From: JAFAHS01 sp046728175
Lineage (GTDB): Bacteria > Desulfobacterota > Binatia > Binatales > Binataceae
Assembly: GCA_046728175.1 (NCBI GenBank)
Contig: JBKPEA010000050.1
Location: forward strand, 6,312-70,311
Length of the DNA: 64,000 nt
Reading direction: 5' to 3'
In this document: positions 16,150-24,591 of the stretch, in pieces
How the letters are laid out: every line of letters starts with the position of its first letter
Numbering within the stretch: position 1 is the first letter of the stretch
The notes under the pieces: generated by a model
Told to the model about the DNA's origin: nothing
The model's input: the letters and a program-made list of their open reading frames with translations, nothing else
The model's database searches: none
Program-made: the position numbers and the translations under genes

Positions 16150-17658
16150 ATGCCTCGTTCACGAACCAAAGGGCCCCGAACATCTGCTTTAAGCCAACTG
16201 GAGCTGCCGAACCTTCGTCCCCTGCGCGTGCTGGTCATCGGCGAGGTCATCCTGGACCGCTACCTGTGGGGCGACGTTGCGCGTATCTCGCCGGAAGCTC
16301 CCATTCCAGTACTTCACGTCGAGCGTCGCGAGGAGAAGCCCGGCAATGCCGGTTTTGTCGCTGCTAATCTACGCGCGCTTGGTGCCGAGGCCTCGATAGT
16401 CAGTCTGGTGGGGCGCGATCGCGGGGGGCTGATGCTCCGTGAGATTCTTGGAGGGATGGGGGTTCGCACGCGTTCGCTGATTGAAGATTCCGATCGCGGC
16501 ACCATCGTAAAGGAGCGGATGCTGGGTTCGGTGCAGGCGGCACATCGCGGTACCCAGCAGCTTCTTCGGGTCGACGAGGAGGATGCTTCCACGCTGCGCC
16601 CCGCGCGCGAACGCCAGCTGATTGCGCGGGTCGCAGCCGAACTTCCGCGCGCGGATGGCGTGCTCATCAGCGACATCAACAAGGGACTCCTGACGGAGAG
16701 GTTGCTGCGCACGACCATCGATGGCGCACGCCGACGGAGGATTCCCGTGGTTATCGATCCGCGCCTGACCGACGATTTCTCCATCTATCGCGGAGGTACC
16801 GCAATCACGCCCAACCGTTATGAGACCGAGCTGGCCACCGGCATGAAGCTCACTGACCGTGACGCGTGGCGACGCGCGGCGGAGCTGATGGTGCGCAAGC
16901 ACAACCTTGATGCGTGCCTGATTACGCTCGATCGCGACGGGATGTATCTGGCCGAGCGCGGGGGAGCCGATACCTACATACCGACGATTCCGCGCGATGT
17001 GTACGACGTCACCGGCGCGGGCGACGTGGTGCTGACCGTATTCGGCCTGTTTGCAATCGCGGGACTCGGCTTTTCGTCGGCGGCGCGAATTGCCAATGTG
17101 GCTGCGAGTATCGAAGTGACCCGTATCGGCACCGAAGTGATCACGCGCGAGGACCTCGCGCGGGCACTCAGACCGGGCGATGGCCACGAGCGCAAGATTC
17201 TTTCGGTCGAGGAACTAAGGGTCGCGCTCGATCGCGAGCGGCGCGCCGGCCACCGGGTGTCATTCACCAATGGGTGTTTCGACCTCCTGCACGCGGGTCA
17301 TATCCAGATTCTGAATTTCGCGCGCGCACAGGCGGACTGCCTGGTGGTAGGCCTTAACAGCGACCGCTCGGTGAAAGCCCTCAAAGGCAAAGATCGCCCG
17401 ATTTATCCGGCCGCCGACCGAGCCCGCATCCTGGCCGCGCTTGAGTGTGTCAGCTACGTGGTGGTCTTTGACGACGTCCGCGCGGAAAAAACCATCCGCG
17501 CGGTGCGGCCCGATGTCCTGGTCAAGGGCGAGGACTGGAAAGGCCAGACCGTTGATGGACAGGAGTTCGTCGAAGCACGCGGTGGCCGCGTCGTCCTCGC
17601 GCCGCTGCTGCAAGGCCACAGCACGACCGGGACCATCGATCGAATGAAACAAAGATAA
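16150..17658 (+). CDS. hldE: Bifunctional heptose-7-phosphate kinase / heptose-1-phosphate adenylyltransferase HldE
   Basis: A 502-residue two-domain enzyme for ADP-heptose, the LPS inner-core sugar donor. Residues about 20-330 are a PfkB/ribokinase-type kinase with YDVTGAGDVVLT near the end. Residues about 372-502 are the nucleotidyltransferase, starting FTNGCFDLLHAGH with the HxGH motif and ending RMKQR. The domain order and length match E. coli HldE (477 aa). ATG 16150 is the first start. It is alone on the plus strand and convergent with murJ 48 bases away. Its presence shows a heptose-containing LPS. Confidence 0.95.
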   Translation: MPRSRTKGPRTSALSQLELPNLRPLRVLVIGEVILDRYLWGDVARISPEAPIPVLHVERREEKPGNAGFVAANLRALGAEASIVSLVGRDRGGLMLREILGGMGVRTRSLIEDSDRGTIVKERMLGSVQAAHRGTQQLLRVDEEDASTLRPARERQLIARVAAELPRADGVLISDINKGLLTERLLRTTIDGARRRRIPVVIDPRLTDDFSIYRGGTAITPNRYETELATGMKLTDRDAWRRAAELMVRKHNLDACLITLDRDGMYLAERGGADTYIPTIPRDVYDVTGAGDVVLTVFGLFAIAGLGFSSAARIANVAASIEVTRIGTEVITREDLARALRPGDGHERKILSVEELRVALDRERRAGHRVSFTNGCFDLLHAGHIQILNFARAQADCLVVGLNSDRSVKALKGKDRPIYPAADRARILAALECVSYVVVFDDVRAEKTIRAVRPDVLVKGEDWKGQTVDGQEFVEARGGRVVLAPLLQGHSTTGTIDRMKQR

Positions 17659-17706
17659 TCGGGTACCAAACACCGACTGCGAAGGAAAAAGCGGAGCATT
17701 TTCGCT

Positions 17707-19335
17707 CTATCGTCCACCGAACCGGCGACGCACCATCGCGACAAAAGCATCGAATTCGGGCAATCGCAACATCTTCGCCATCCCCAGGTAGATCGCGCCA
17801 TAGACTGGCAACACGATTAAGCCCTGCGGGCGCGGCCCGAGTCCGGCGGTTTCCCGCTTGAGCGCAAATCCAATCAGGCCCGCGACGATTGCTATCGACC
17901 AAAGCTTCGTCACCAGCGCGCGATTGAGCCCGGTTGGCCCGATTCGCTGATTCATCCGCCACCTGCAGAGCACGAACTCAATCCAACCCGATACCCCCGC
18001 CGACGCGGTGAGACCGGCAACGCCCCAGCGCGGTGGGATACCCAGCAGCGGAGGCAGCAGGATGGCACACGCGTAGCCGAGCGCGAGGGTCAGCGAGACG
18101 CGCACCACTGCAAAGCGAAGCGGCGTACGCGCATCGAGCAACGAGTAGAATGCGGCGTTGTAGAGCTGCACCATCGTGGTCGCGAGCAGGCCGACCCCCG
18201 AGCCCGCCAGCACCGCCCACAGGTAAACCGCATCCGCGTGCGAGAAATGCCCCGATTGATAGACAAACGCCGCGATCACGTCGCCGAGAAAAATGAACCC
18301 GGCGGCCGAGGGCACGATTAGGAATGCGATCTGACGTAGTCCGGCGTTGAGACGCGGCCGCAAAGCCGCGCCGATCTCCTCGACCGTGCCCGACGCACGC
18401 GACATGGTCGGCAGCTCCGATGCCGCGACCGACGATCCGAACAGGCTGACCGGCAGCATGTACAAGATCTGGCCGAAGTTGATCGCGGCGACCGCACCGG
18501 TCGGCAACAAGCTTGCCAGCAGCTGGTCGACATAGGCGCTGATTTGCGCGACGCCCTTGGTGCCGACCACCGCGAACATGTTGCGGAACACCGTCCACAA
18601 CGCTTCGCTTACCCGTCCGAAACTGAGTCGACGCCGATGCATCAACGCCACGACTTGCGGAACCTGCACCCCCAACTGGACGCCGGCGCCAGCCACCGAT
18701 CCCCATGCCACATCGATCGCGAGCGCATCCTGCGCGCGGCGCGGCCCAAACCACAGCATGGTCGCGATAATCACGAGGTTCCAAAACACCGGCGCGAGAT
18801 ACGAGGCGAAGAAGCGATGATGGCTGTTGAGGACACCCAGGCACCATGCCGACATCACCAGGATCCCGATGCCGGGAAATACGATACGCACGATCGCGAT
18901 GGTCAAGTCGCGTTTCTCGGCGGCAAACCCGGGCGCGATCACGTCGATCAGGTAAGGGGCGAACCCGACCCCTAGCGCAACCAGAATCGAGGTGGTGAGC
19001 GCGAGTACCGCCCCAACCGCCCATGCCAGCAAGTCTGCATCTTGGTCGCCGTCGCCGAGCATCTTGCTGTAAACCGGGATGAACGATGCGGACAGTACGC
19101 CTTCACCGAGCAGGTTCTGGAGGATATTCGGGATGCGCAGACCGGCGGTGAGTGCATCCGCCACCGCCGAGGTACCGAAGTAGTGCGCCAGCACGCTCTG
19201 GCGCAGGAATCCGGTAAGGCGACTGAGAAAAATCCCCGACGCGACGATCCCGGCAGCGCTGCCGGGCGGCCGCAAAGTGGTGTCTGCACCGCTTAAGGGC
19301 TCCTCTGCGACCGGCTTTGTAACGCTCTCAGCCAA
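17707..19335 (-). CDS. murJ: Lipid II flippase MurJ (MviN)
   Basis: A 542-residue multi-spanning membrane protein of the MviN/MurJ group of the MOP superfamily, which flips lipid II across the inner membrane for peptidoglycan synthesis. The N-terminal block GIFLSRLTGFLRQSVLAHYF and LRIPNILQNLLGEGVLSASF are family hallmarks, including the Arg residues of the central cavity. About 14 hydrophobic segments can be picked out. An extra hydrophilic N-terminus of about 30 residues precedes the first helix. It is divergent from hemW across 156 bases. Confidence 0.94.
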   Translation of the reverse strand: MAESVTKPVAEEPLSGADTTLRPPGSAAGIVASGIFLSRLTGFLRQSVLAHYFGTSAVADALTAGLRIPNILQNLLGEGVLSASFIPVYSKMLGDGDQDADLLAWAVGAVLALTTSILVALGVGFAPYLIDVIAPGFAAEKRDLTIAIVRIVFPGIGILVMSAWCLGVLNSHHRFFASYLAPVFWNLVIIATMLWFGPRRAQDALAIDVAWGSVAGAGVQLGVQVPQVVALMHRRRLSFGRVSEALWTVFRNMFAVVGTKGVAQISAYVDQLLASLLPTGAVAAINFGQILYMLPVSLFGSSVAASELPTMSRASGTVEEIGAALRPRLNAGLRQIAFLIVPSAAGFIFLGDVIAAFVYQSGHFSHADAVYLWAVLAGSGVGLLATTMVQLYNAAFYSLLDARTPLRFAVVRVSLTLALGYACAILLPPLLGIPPRWGVAGLTASAGVSGWIEFVLCRWRMNQRIGPTGLNRALVTKLWSIAIVAGLIGFALKRETAGLGPRPQGLIVLPVYGAIYLGMAKMLRLPEFDAFVAMVRRRFGGR

Positions 19336-19491
19336 CGGTCTCTGAAGTATAGCGGCGCGAGGCCACCCCTTGCAGCCGGTGGCGATCGCAAGTCCGAGAC
19401 TTCCGGAAATTCAACCCCAGTTGCAGGAGAGTGGCCGAGGCTCTAGCCTGTCCTCTGCTTCCGGCACGCAGACGCCCAAGCGGGTAAGATT

Positions 19492-20664
19492 GTGAGCTTT
19501 TCTCTCTACGTGCATATTCCGTACTGCCAGGCGAAGTGCCCGTACTGCGACTTCAACTCCTACGCGGCAGCCACCTGGCCGGAGGCCGATTACACGCGTG
19601 CGCTGACCCGGGAGATCGAACACCGATACGGCCAGCCTCCGTTCGCGGGCGACTCACTGCGCACGGTCTTCTTCGGGGGTGGAACGCCGTCACTGTTCGC
19701 CCCGGAATCGATCAGCGCAATTCTCGAGGCAGCCAATCGGCGCTTCCCGATCGAGCGCGATGCGGAAATAACCCTGGAGGCGAACCCCGGCACGCTGAGC
19801 GAGCCAAAACTCGCCGGGTTGCGCTCGGCCGGAGTCAATCGCCTAAGCCTCGGCGCCCAATCGTTTAACAACCAGACCTTGAAATTTCTCGGCCGGATTC
19901 ACGACGCCGACCAGACGCGCCAGGCGGTGGCCATGGCGCAGCGCGTCGGTTTCGATCGCCTCAACCTCGACCTGATTTTCGCGGTGCCCGGACAGACCGT
20001 GGAAAGCGTGCTCGCTGACGTCGAGCAGGCCATTGCGCTCGGACCCGACCATATCTCCGCGTACAACCTGACTTTCGAGGAAGGCACCACATTTTTCACC
20101 GATCTGAAGCGCGGGCGAATCAAGGCACTGGCCAACGACGAGCAGGCGGCGATGTATGCCGCGGTGCGCACGGAACTGCCCCGACGCGGCTTCGCGATGT
20201 ATGAAATTTCGAACTATGCGCGCCCCGGCCGCGAGGCCCGACACAATCTTACCTACTGGCGCGGGCAGACTTACCTCGGCGTCGGCGCCGGCGCGCACAG
20301 CTTTGCTCTGGCGCCGTCAGACTCGCGTGCAGTACCCAACTCCTACGGCCGGCGCTGGTGGAACGAGCGTAACCCGGGGCGCTATATCGAGCTGGCGGGG
20401 GGGGAGGGCTGTGCGGAATCCGGTGGTGAAGAAATCGATCAGATGACCGGCGCAAGCGAATTCGTGTTTCTGAATCTGCGCCTGCGCGCGGGGTTCGCGG
20501 AGCAGGAGTTTGCTGCGCGGCTGGGACGGTGCTTTGATGATGTGTTTGGAGCTCGCGCCGCGCGATTGGTGGAAGGCGGTTTGTTGATGCGAAACGCCGA
20601 GCGCATCTTCCTGAGCGATCGCGGGCTCGAACTCGCCGATTCAGTCTTCGCGGAATTCGTATAA
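19492..20664 (+). CDS. hemW: Radical SAM protein HemW (coproporphyrinogen III oxidase-like heme chaperone)
   Basis: A 390-residue radical SAM protein. The N-terminal YVHIPYCQAKCPYCDF holds the CxxxCxxC cluster-binding cysteines, followed by VFFGGGTPSLF. HemN-specific N-terminal residues are lacking, and the length (about 390) fits HemW, a heme-binding chaperone, rather than true oxygen-independent coproporphyrinogen oxidase HemN (about 455). GTG 19492 is the start; no ATG lies near and the upstream site is weak. It is convergent with lysK. A C-terminal HemN-like domain (VFLNLRLRAGF) is present. Confidence 0.92.
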   Translation: MSFSLYVHIPYCQAKCPYCDFNSYAAATWPEADYTRALTREIEHRYGQPPFAGDSLRTVFFGGGTPSLFAPESISAILEAANRRFPIERDAEITLEANPGTLSEPKLAGLRSAGVNRLSLGAQSFNNQTLKFLGRIHDADQTRQAVAMAQRVGFDRLNLDLIFAVPGQTVESVLADVEQAIALGPDHISAYNLTFEEGTTFFTDLKRGRIKALANDEQAAMYAAVRTELPRRGFAMYEISNYARPGREARHNLTYWRGQTYLGVGAGAHSFALAPSDSRAVPNSYGRRWWNERNPGRYIELAGGEGCAESGGEEIDQMTGASEFVFLNLRLRAGFAEQEFAARLGRCFDDVFGARAARLVEGGLLMRNAERIFLSDRGLELADSVFAEFV

Positions 20665-20757
20665 AGCCTCCCCCGCCACTGACCAACCGAGAAAGGAACA
20701 CGAAGGTTTCGCCAGCCGAGCCGAATTTGTGCTTGGTGGAGATGAGCCAGGACTGCT

Positions 20758-22371
20758 CTACGCACGCAGCATCGCGGTATCGAGCAACTGAGCTACCTGA
20801 ACCGGCGTCGCCAGGCGGATGAAGGCGCCCAAGCGCGGGCCGCGTTCCTGCGCGAGGATCGTCCGGTAGAGCAAGGGGAAAATCTTGCCGGGCTTGTCGT
20901 AATATTGGCGGCCGAAGTCGTAGATCGTTTTTTCAATTTGTTCGGCACCGGCTGCTGGGTTGGCGCGCAGCCAGTCCGCGATGGCCGCCAGCTGCGGGCG
21001 CTCGGCCGCGTTCGGAATGTAGGGCTTCTTGGTCGGCTCGATGAAGTCCTGATAAAAATTCTCTGCCGACTGCATCAGAGTAAGCGCCAGTGCCCTGGTG
21101 TCCGCGTCATTCTCGATCGCGGGGTCGTAGCGCTTCAGATATTCCCAGAGGTAGTTGCGCTCCAGGGCGCCGACCGCGGGCACCAGATTCATCATCATCG
21201 CGAAGGTCAACTGTGAGTCGAAGCGGCGCGGGCTCTGGTCCTGCAGCACGAACACCAGCGGCGAATTGTGACGCGTCTCCTGGTTGGGAGCCGCGGCGTA
21301 TTCCCTGAGCGCGTCGAGGTATTCATCGACGTATTGGGGGATAGTCGCAAGGAACAGTTTGCGAGCGCGGCGCGGATTGGTCAGAAGAAAAAACTTGAGG
21401 ACTTCGATGGGCGCATAGCGTTCCCATTGCTCGACGGTAACGCCGCGGCCGATAGACTTGGAGACCTTGTGCCCCTCGTCGTCGAGGAACATCTCGAACG
21501 GAAATCCGAGCGGCGCGCGGCCGCCCAGCACCCGGAGGATCAGTGCGGATAGCCGTGCCGAGTCGGTCAGGTCCTTGCCGTAGAGCTCGTAGTCGACCGC
21601 CAGCGTGAACCAGCGCAGCGCCCAATCGACCTTCCATTGCGCTTTGGCGTGGCCCCCGAAGACGGTCTGCTCGCCGCTCCACCCGCAGCCGGCGGTCCCG
21701 GCCGCGCTCCGTTCGCACGTGAATTCGATGGTCCCGCGATCCGGATGATATGCGGTCACCGTGCGTTCGATCATTTTTCCACACCCGGGGCACAGCGGCA
21801 TTAACGGAGACCATCCGGGGCGATTTTCCTCGCGCAGCGTCGGCGTGACTATCGCGGCTATCTCGGCATGCCTGGCCAGGATGCGCTTGAGTCCCTCGTC
21901 GAATTCGCCGTTTCGATACATGTCGGCCGAACGCCGCAGCTCGTACTCCACTTCCACCGGCGCCAGGAACTCGCGCAGCAGGCCAATCATGTGATCGGCG
22001 AAGCTGGCGCAGCATCCGAACGGGTCCGGAATACGCGAGACCGGGACCCCTAAAAATCCGCCCAGCTCCTCGCGCCGCGGGACATTCTCGGGCACCTTGC
22101 GGAGTCCATCCATGTCGTCGATGAATACGATGAGCCGCGAGGCCCGCGCCGGCTCGAGCATCGCAAAGGCCTCGCGCACGTAAGCCGGGCGCAGCACCTC
22201 GCACATGGTGCCGAGGTGGGGCAGCCCCGACGGCCCGAAGCCACTCTCGAAGATGACGGGACGCTCGGGCGGGTAGTCGCGAATGCGCTCCCGAAGCCGC
22301 CGCGCTTCTTCGTGCGGCCACGCATCGCTGCTGGTGGGCAGTTTGTCGAGTGGTTGTGCGCCTGGGGGCAT
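20758..22371 (-). CDS. lysK: Lysine--tRNA ligase, class I (archaeal type)
   Basis: A 537-residue class I lysyl-tRNA synthetase. It has the HIGH-type motif SGLPHLGTMCEVLRPAYV near residue 47, the KMSKS-type HKVSKSIG near residue 300, and zinc-binding CPGCGK and GCGW pairs around 195-235. Most bacteria use the unrelated class II enzyme. Class I is found in archaea and scattered bacteria including some proteobacteria and spirochaetes. No class II lysS is seen here, but the rest of the genome is not visible. It lies 6 bases downstream of a small zinc-ribbon gene, so the two are probably co-transcribed. Confidence 0.95.
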   Translation of the reverse strand: MPPGAQPLDKLPTSSDAWPHEEARRLRERIRDYPPERPVIFESGFGPSGLPHLGTMCEVLRPAYVREAFAMLEPARASRLIVFIDDMDGLRKVPENVPRREELGGFLGVPVSRIPDPFGCCASFADHMIGLLREFLAPVEVEYELRRSADMYRNGEFDEGLKRILARHAEIAAIVTPTLREENRPGWSPLMPLCPGCGKMIERTVTAYHPDRGTIEFTCERSAAGTAGCGWSGEQTVFGGHAKAQWKVDWALRWFTLAVDYELYGKDLTDSARLSALILRVLGGRAPLGFPFEMFLDDEGHKVSKSIGRGVTVEQWERYAPIEVLKFFLLTNPRRARKLFLATIPQYVDEYLDALREYAAAPNQETRHNSPLVFVLQDQSPRRFDSQLTFAMMMNLVPAVGALERNYLWEYLKRYDPAIENDADTRALALTLMQSAENFYQDFIEPTKKPYIPNAAERPQLAAIADWLRANPAAGAEQIEKTIYDFGRQYYDKPGKIFPLLYRTILAQERGPRLGAFIRLATPVQVAQLLDTAMLRA

Positions 22372-22377
22372 GCCCGG

Positions 22378-22617
22378 CTATTCCTCACCCTCCCCGCGCA
22401 GTACCCGCGCGACCGCATCGTGAATCCAGGGATCGATTTGCAGATCGCGATTCTTGGCGGAGGCAAGCCGAAGCTTAACCGCGCAATTCGCGCAGATAAA
22501 GGCCCGCTGGGAAAAACCCGCCGCATCCTCAACGCTGATGCGCAAAAGCCAGTCGCCCACCGGCCTGCGGCACAGTACACATTTCTCCGGTGGCGATGAT
22601 GAATTCTGATGTTCCAT
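22378..22617 (-). CDS. Small Cys-pair (zinc-ribbon-like) protein upstream of lysK
   Basis: About 79 residues from ATG 22617 (an ATG at 22638 would add 7). Two CxxC pairs, EKCVLCRR and ICANCAVK, separated by about 27 residues, suggest a single zinc ribbon, followed by an acidic helical tail ending GEGEE. It ends 6 bases before the lysK start, so it is very likely in the same transcript. I do not recognise a named family. A nucleic-acid-binding or enzyme-partner role is only inference. Confidence 0.65.
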   Translation of the reverse strand: MEHQNSSSPPEKCVLCRRPVGDWLLRISVEDAAGFSQRAFICANCAVKLRLASAKNRDLQIDPWIHDAVARVLRGEGEE

Positions 22618-22676
22618 GCGGCCGCTATTGTACATCATTGCTTCGCGGCAGGATGCTGTGGTAACTCCCGAGTCGC

Positions 22677-22808
22677 ATGGAGCCCGACCCGGGCGTTATC
22701 ATTCATCCAAAGCAGTCCGCACCGGCGCGCGAGCTGTGCGCGTCTTTAGGCTTCGAGCTCACCGCCGTGACGCGCGCGAGCTCCACGGCGATTTTTCACG
22801 CACGCTGA
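22677..22808 (+). CDS. Short ORF directly abutting the DHH phosphoesterase gene
   Basis: A 43-codon frame from ATG 22677 ends in TGA at 22806-22808, with the next base starting the DHH gene ATG in the same frame. The peptide starts MEPDPGVIIHPKQSAPARE and is not low-complexity. It could be a leader peptide translationally coupled to the DHH gene, or chance. There is no clear ribosome-binding site and no recognised family. Confidence 0.3.
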   Translation: MEPDPGVIIHPKQSAPARELCASLGFELTAVTRASSTAIFHAR

Positions 22809-23852
22809 ATGGATCAGGCATATACCAAACAGAAACTGAAGGAACTGCGCGCCCTGATCGACGAGGGCGATCGGGTCGCGATCGTGTTGCAGGACGATCC
22901 TGACCCCGACGCGATGGCTAGCGCGATGGCGCTGCGCACGCTGCTCGGCCGCAACAAGCTCACCACTCCGTTGTTCAGCTTCAAGCCGGTCACCCGTCCG
23001 GAAAACCGCACCATGGTCCATCTGCTCGAGATCGATATCGAGCCGGCCGAGCCCGCGGAACTGGACGAGTATGACAAGATTGCGATGGTCGATGTGCAGC
23101 CGCCGTTCTTCGGCGACAAGCTGACCCGCGCTCACATCGTGATCGACCACCATCCAAACTACGAGCCGAGTAACGCACCGTTTGTGGACGTCCGCACCAA
23201 GTACGGAGCGACCTCCACGATCATGACCGAGTACCTGATTTCCGCCGACGAGCGCATCAGCGAACGCCTCGCGACCGCGCTGCTGTACGGAATCCGCAGC
23301 GATACGCTGGCACTCTCGCGACGCGTGACCGACGACGATCTGCAGGCGTTCGTGACGCTCTATCCGATCGCGAACTACAACATGCTCAAGCAGATCGAGC
23401 GTCCCGAACTGCCGGCCAAATTCGCCAGAATTCTCTCCCGCGCCCTGGCGCGAATAGAAGTCGTTGACGGACTCGCGGTGCTCAACCTGGGCCGGGTCGA
23501 GCGTGACGATATCATCGTGCAGGTCGCGGATTTCTGCCTTCAATTCGAGGGCGTGGAATGGGTCGCGGTGGCAGGAAAGCTGGGTGACGACCTGGTGATC
23601 GCGGTGCGCAACTATGGCATGAGCGGCGACAACGCCGGCGAGGCAGTCAAAAACCTGTTCGGCGACATCGGCAGCGCCGGTGGCCATCGCCACATGGCAA
23701 AGGCGGTCATCAAGCAGACAGCGTGGCGGAGCCGTGAAGGAAGCACGCGCGACCGGTTTGTCGAAGAACGTCTGCGTGAGCTGTTCGTCGCCGAAATTTC
23801 CGGCGAGCGCAAGAGCCACGAATCGCGCGTTGCCTCGCGCAACGGCGGATAA
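22809..23852 (+). CDS. DHH/DHHA1-family phosphoesterase (NrnA-like)
   Basis: A 347-residue phosphoesterase. The DHH domain has DDPDPDAMASA (residues 28-38), VDVQPP and IDHHPN as metal-binding motifs. The C-terminal DHHA1 domain has GSAGGHRHMAKAV, the nucleic-acid-binding GGH signature. Relatives degrade nano-RNA and 3'-phosphoadenosine phosphate (NrnA) or cyclic dinucleotides (GdpP, PDE2-type). Without the GdpP sensory domains an NrnA-like soluble nuclease is most likely. The last 15 residues are a charged tail. It is divergent from the zinc-ribbon/lysK pair. Confidence 0.85.
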   Translation: MDQAYTKQKLKELRALIDEGDRVAIVLQDDPDPDAMASAMALRTLLGRNKLTTPLFSFKPVTRPENRTMVHLLEIDIEPAEPAELDEYDKIAMVDVQPPFFGDKLTRAHIVIDHHPNYEPSNAPFVDVRTKYGATSTIMTEYLISADERISERLATALLYGIRSDTLALSRRVTDDDLQAFVTLYPIANYNMLKQIERPELPAKFARILSRALARIEVVDGLAVLNLGRVERDDIIVQVADFCLQFEGVEWVAVAGKLGDDLVIAVRNYGMSGDNAGEAVKNLFGDIGSAGGHRHMAKAVIKQTAWRSREGSTRDRFVEERLRELFVAEISGERKSHESRVASRNGG

Positions 23853-24038
23853 ACGCCCTCTTACGCGATACCAAACGCCGCGATGAAGCGTGCGTGCAGC
23901 TCGACGACATTTACACCTGGCCTGAAGGATCGCAGCACGCTGCTTGAGAATTGAGCAATTCAACCTGACAGCCTTTTCCTGGGGGTTTGGTTTATCCATC
24001 AGTTTACCCGCGCCCTCGCAGTCCGTATCGTATACGCC

Positions 24039-24311
24039 GTGAGCGTTGTGGAGGCGACGGTAGAGGTCAAAAATCGACTGGGGCTCCATCTTCGTGCCGC
24101 ATCGACGGTGGCGCAGGCCGCCGGCCGCTTTTCTTCCAAGATCACGATCGCGCGTGGCAAGAACCAGGTCAGTGCCAAAAGTGTGACCGGCTTGATGATG
24201 CTTGGTGCGGAGAAGGGCGTGAAGGTAAAAATTCGCGCAGACGGTGAAGATGCTCGCGATGCGCTGAGGACGGTCGAAACGCTATTCGAAGAGGGTTTTG
24301 GCGAGGAGTGA
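24039..24311 (+). CDS. ptsH: HPr-family phosphocarrier protein
   Basis: A 90-residue HPr domain. The active His17 lies in NRLGLHLRAAS, where typical HPr reads GLHARPA. The regulatory-serine region reads AKSVTGLMMLGA (Ser48). GTG 24039 is the start. HPr passes phosphate from enzyme I to IIA proteins. The PTS-type IIA gene (ptsN) lies near 30 kb, but no enzyme I or sugar permease is in the window, so a nitrogen/regulatory phosphorelay (PTSNtr, NPr-like) is more likely than sugar uptake. The Ser48 site is where an HprK kinase would act if one exists. Confidence 0.9.
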   Translation: MSVVEATVEVKNRLGLHLRAASTVAQAAGRFSSKITIARGKNQVSAKSVTGLMMLGAEKGVKVKIRADGEDARDALRTVETLFEEGFGEE

Positions 24312-24369
24312 CGCTGACAAGAGAGATTGCTCATTCAGCCGAGAACATTGCTTATTTTCTTTGCAGGAT

Positions 24370-24451
24370 GGTTGGGTCGAAGCTTGGTCCGCAATCGGGA
24401 GTTCGGCCGCCGCACGAGGTTTGTGGCATCGCACCTTGATTCGACCTGACC
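24370..24451 (+). ncRNA. Possible structured leader upstream of metK
   Basis: Bases 24370-24381 can pair with 24440-24451 over 12 positions (10 Watson-Crick, 2 G-U), enclosing a smaller hairpin near 24416-24438 (GUG/CAC plus GAGG/CCUU). The metK start is 140 bases further. No SAM-I, SAM-II or SAH riboswitch consensus is seen. A stem of this size is expected by chance with non-trivial frequency in GC-rich DNA of this length, so this is only a candidate. Confidence 0.2.
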
Positions 24452-24591
24452 GGTCGGTTATTAGATCGGCAACCAAAACTCAGACTCGAATCCGCAGAAA
24501 TTGCCAGACTTCACAGGGTCTTCCGTTCTGATCGTCGCGCATCTGCGAAATCCGCGGATTTCCGTTATGCCGTTTCAAGGAGCGATCGCGC

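Noticed and set aside
22746..24089. 447-codon minus-strand frame
   Set aside because: It is antisense to the DHH phosphoesterase, which has its full catalytic motifs.
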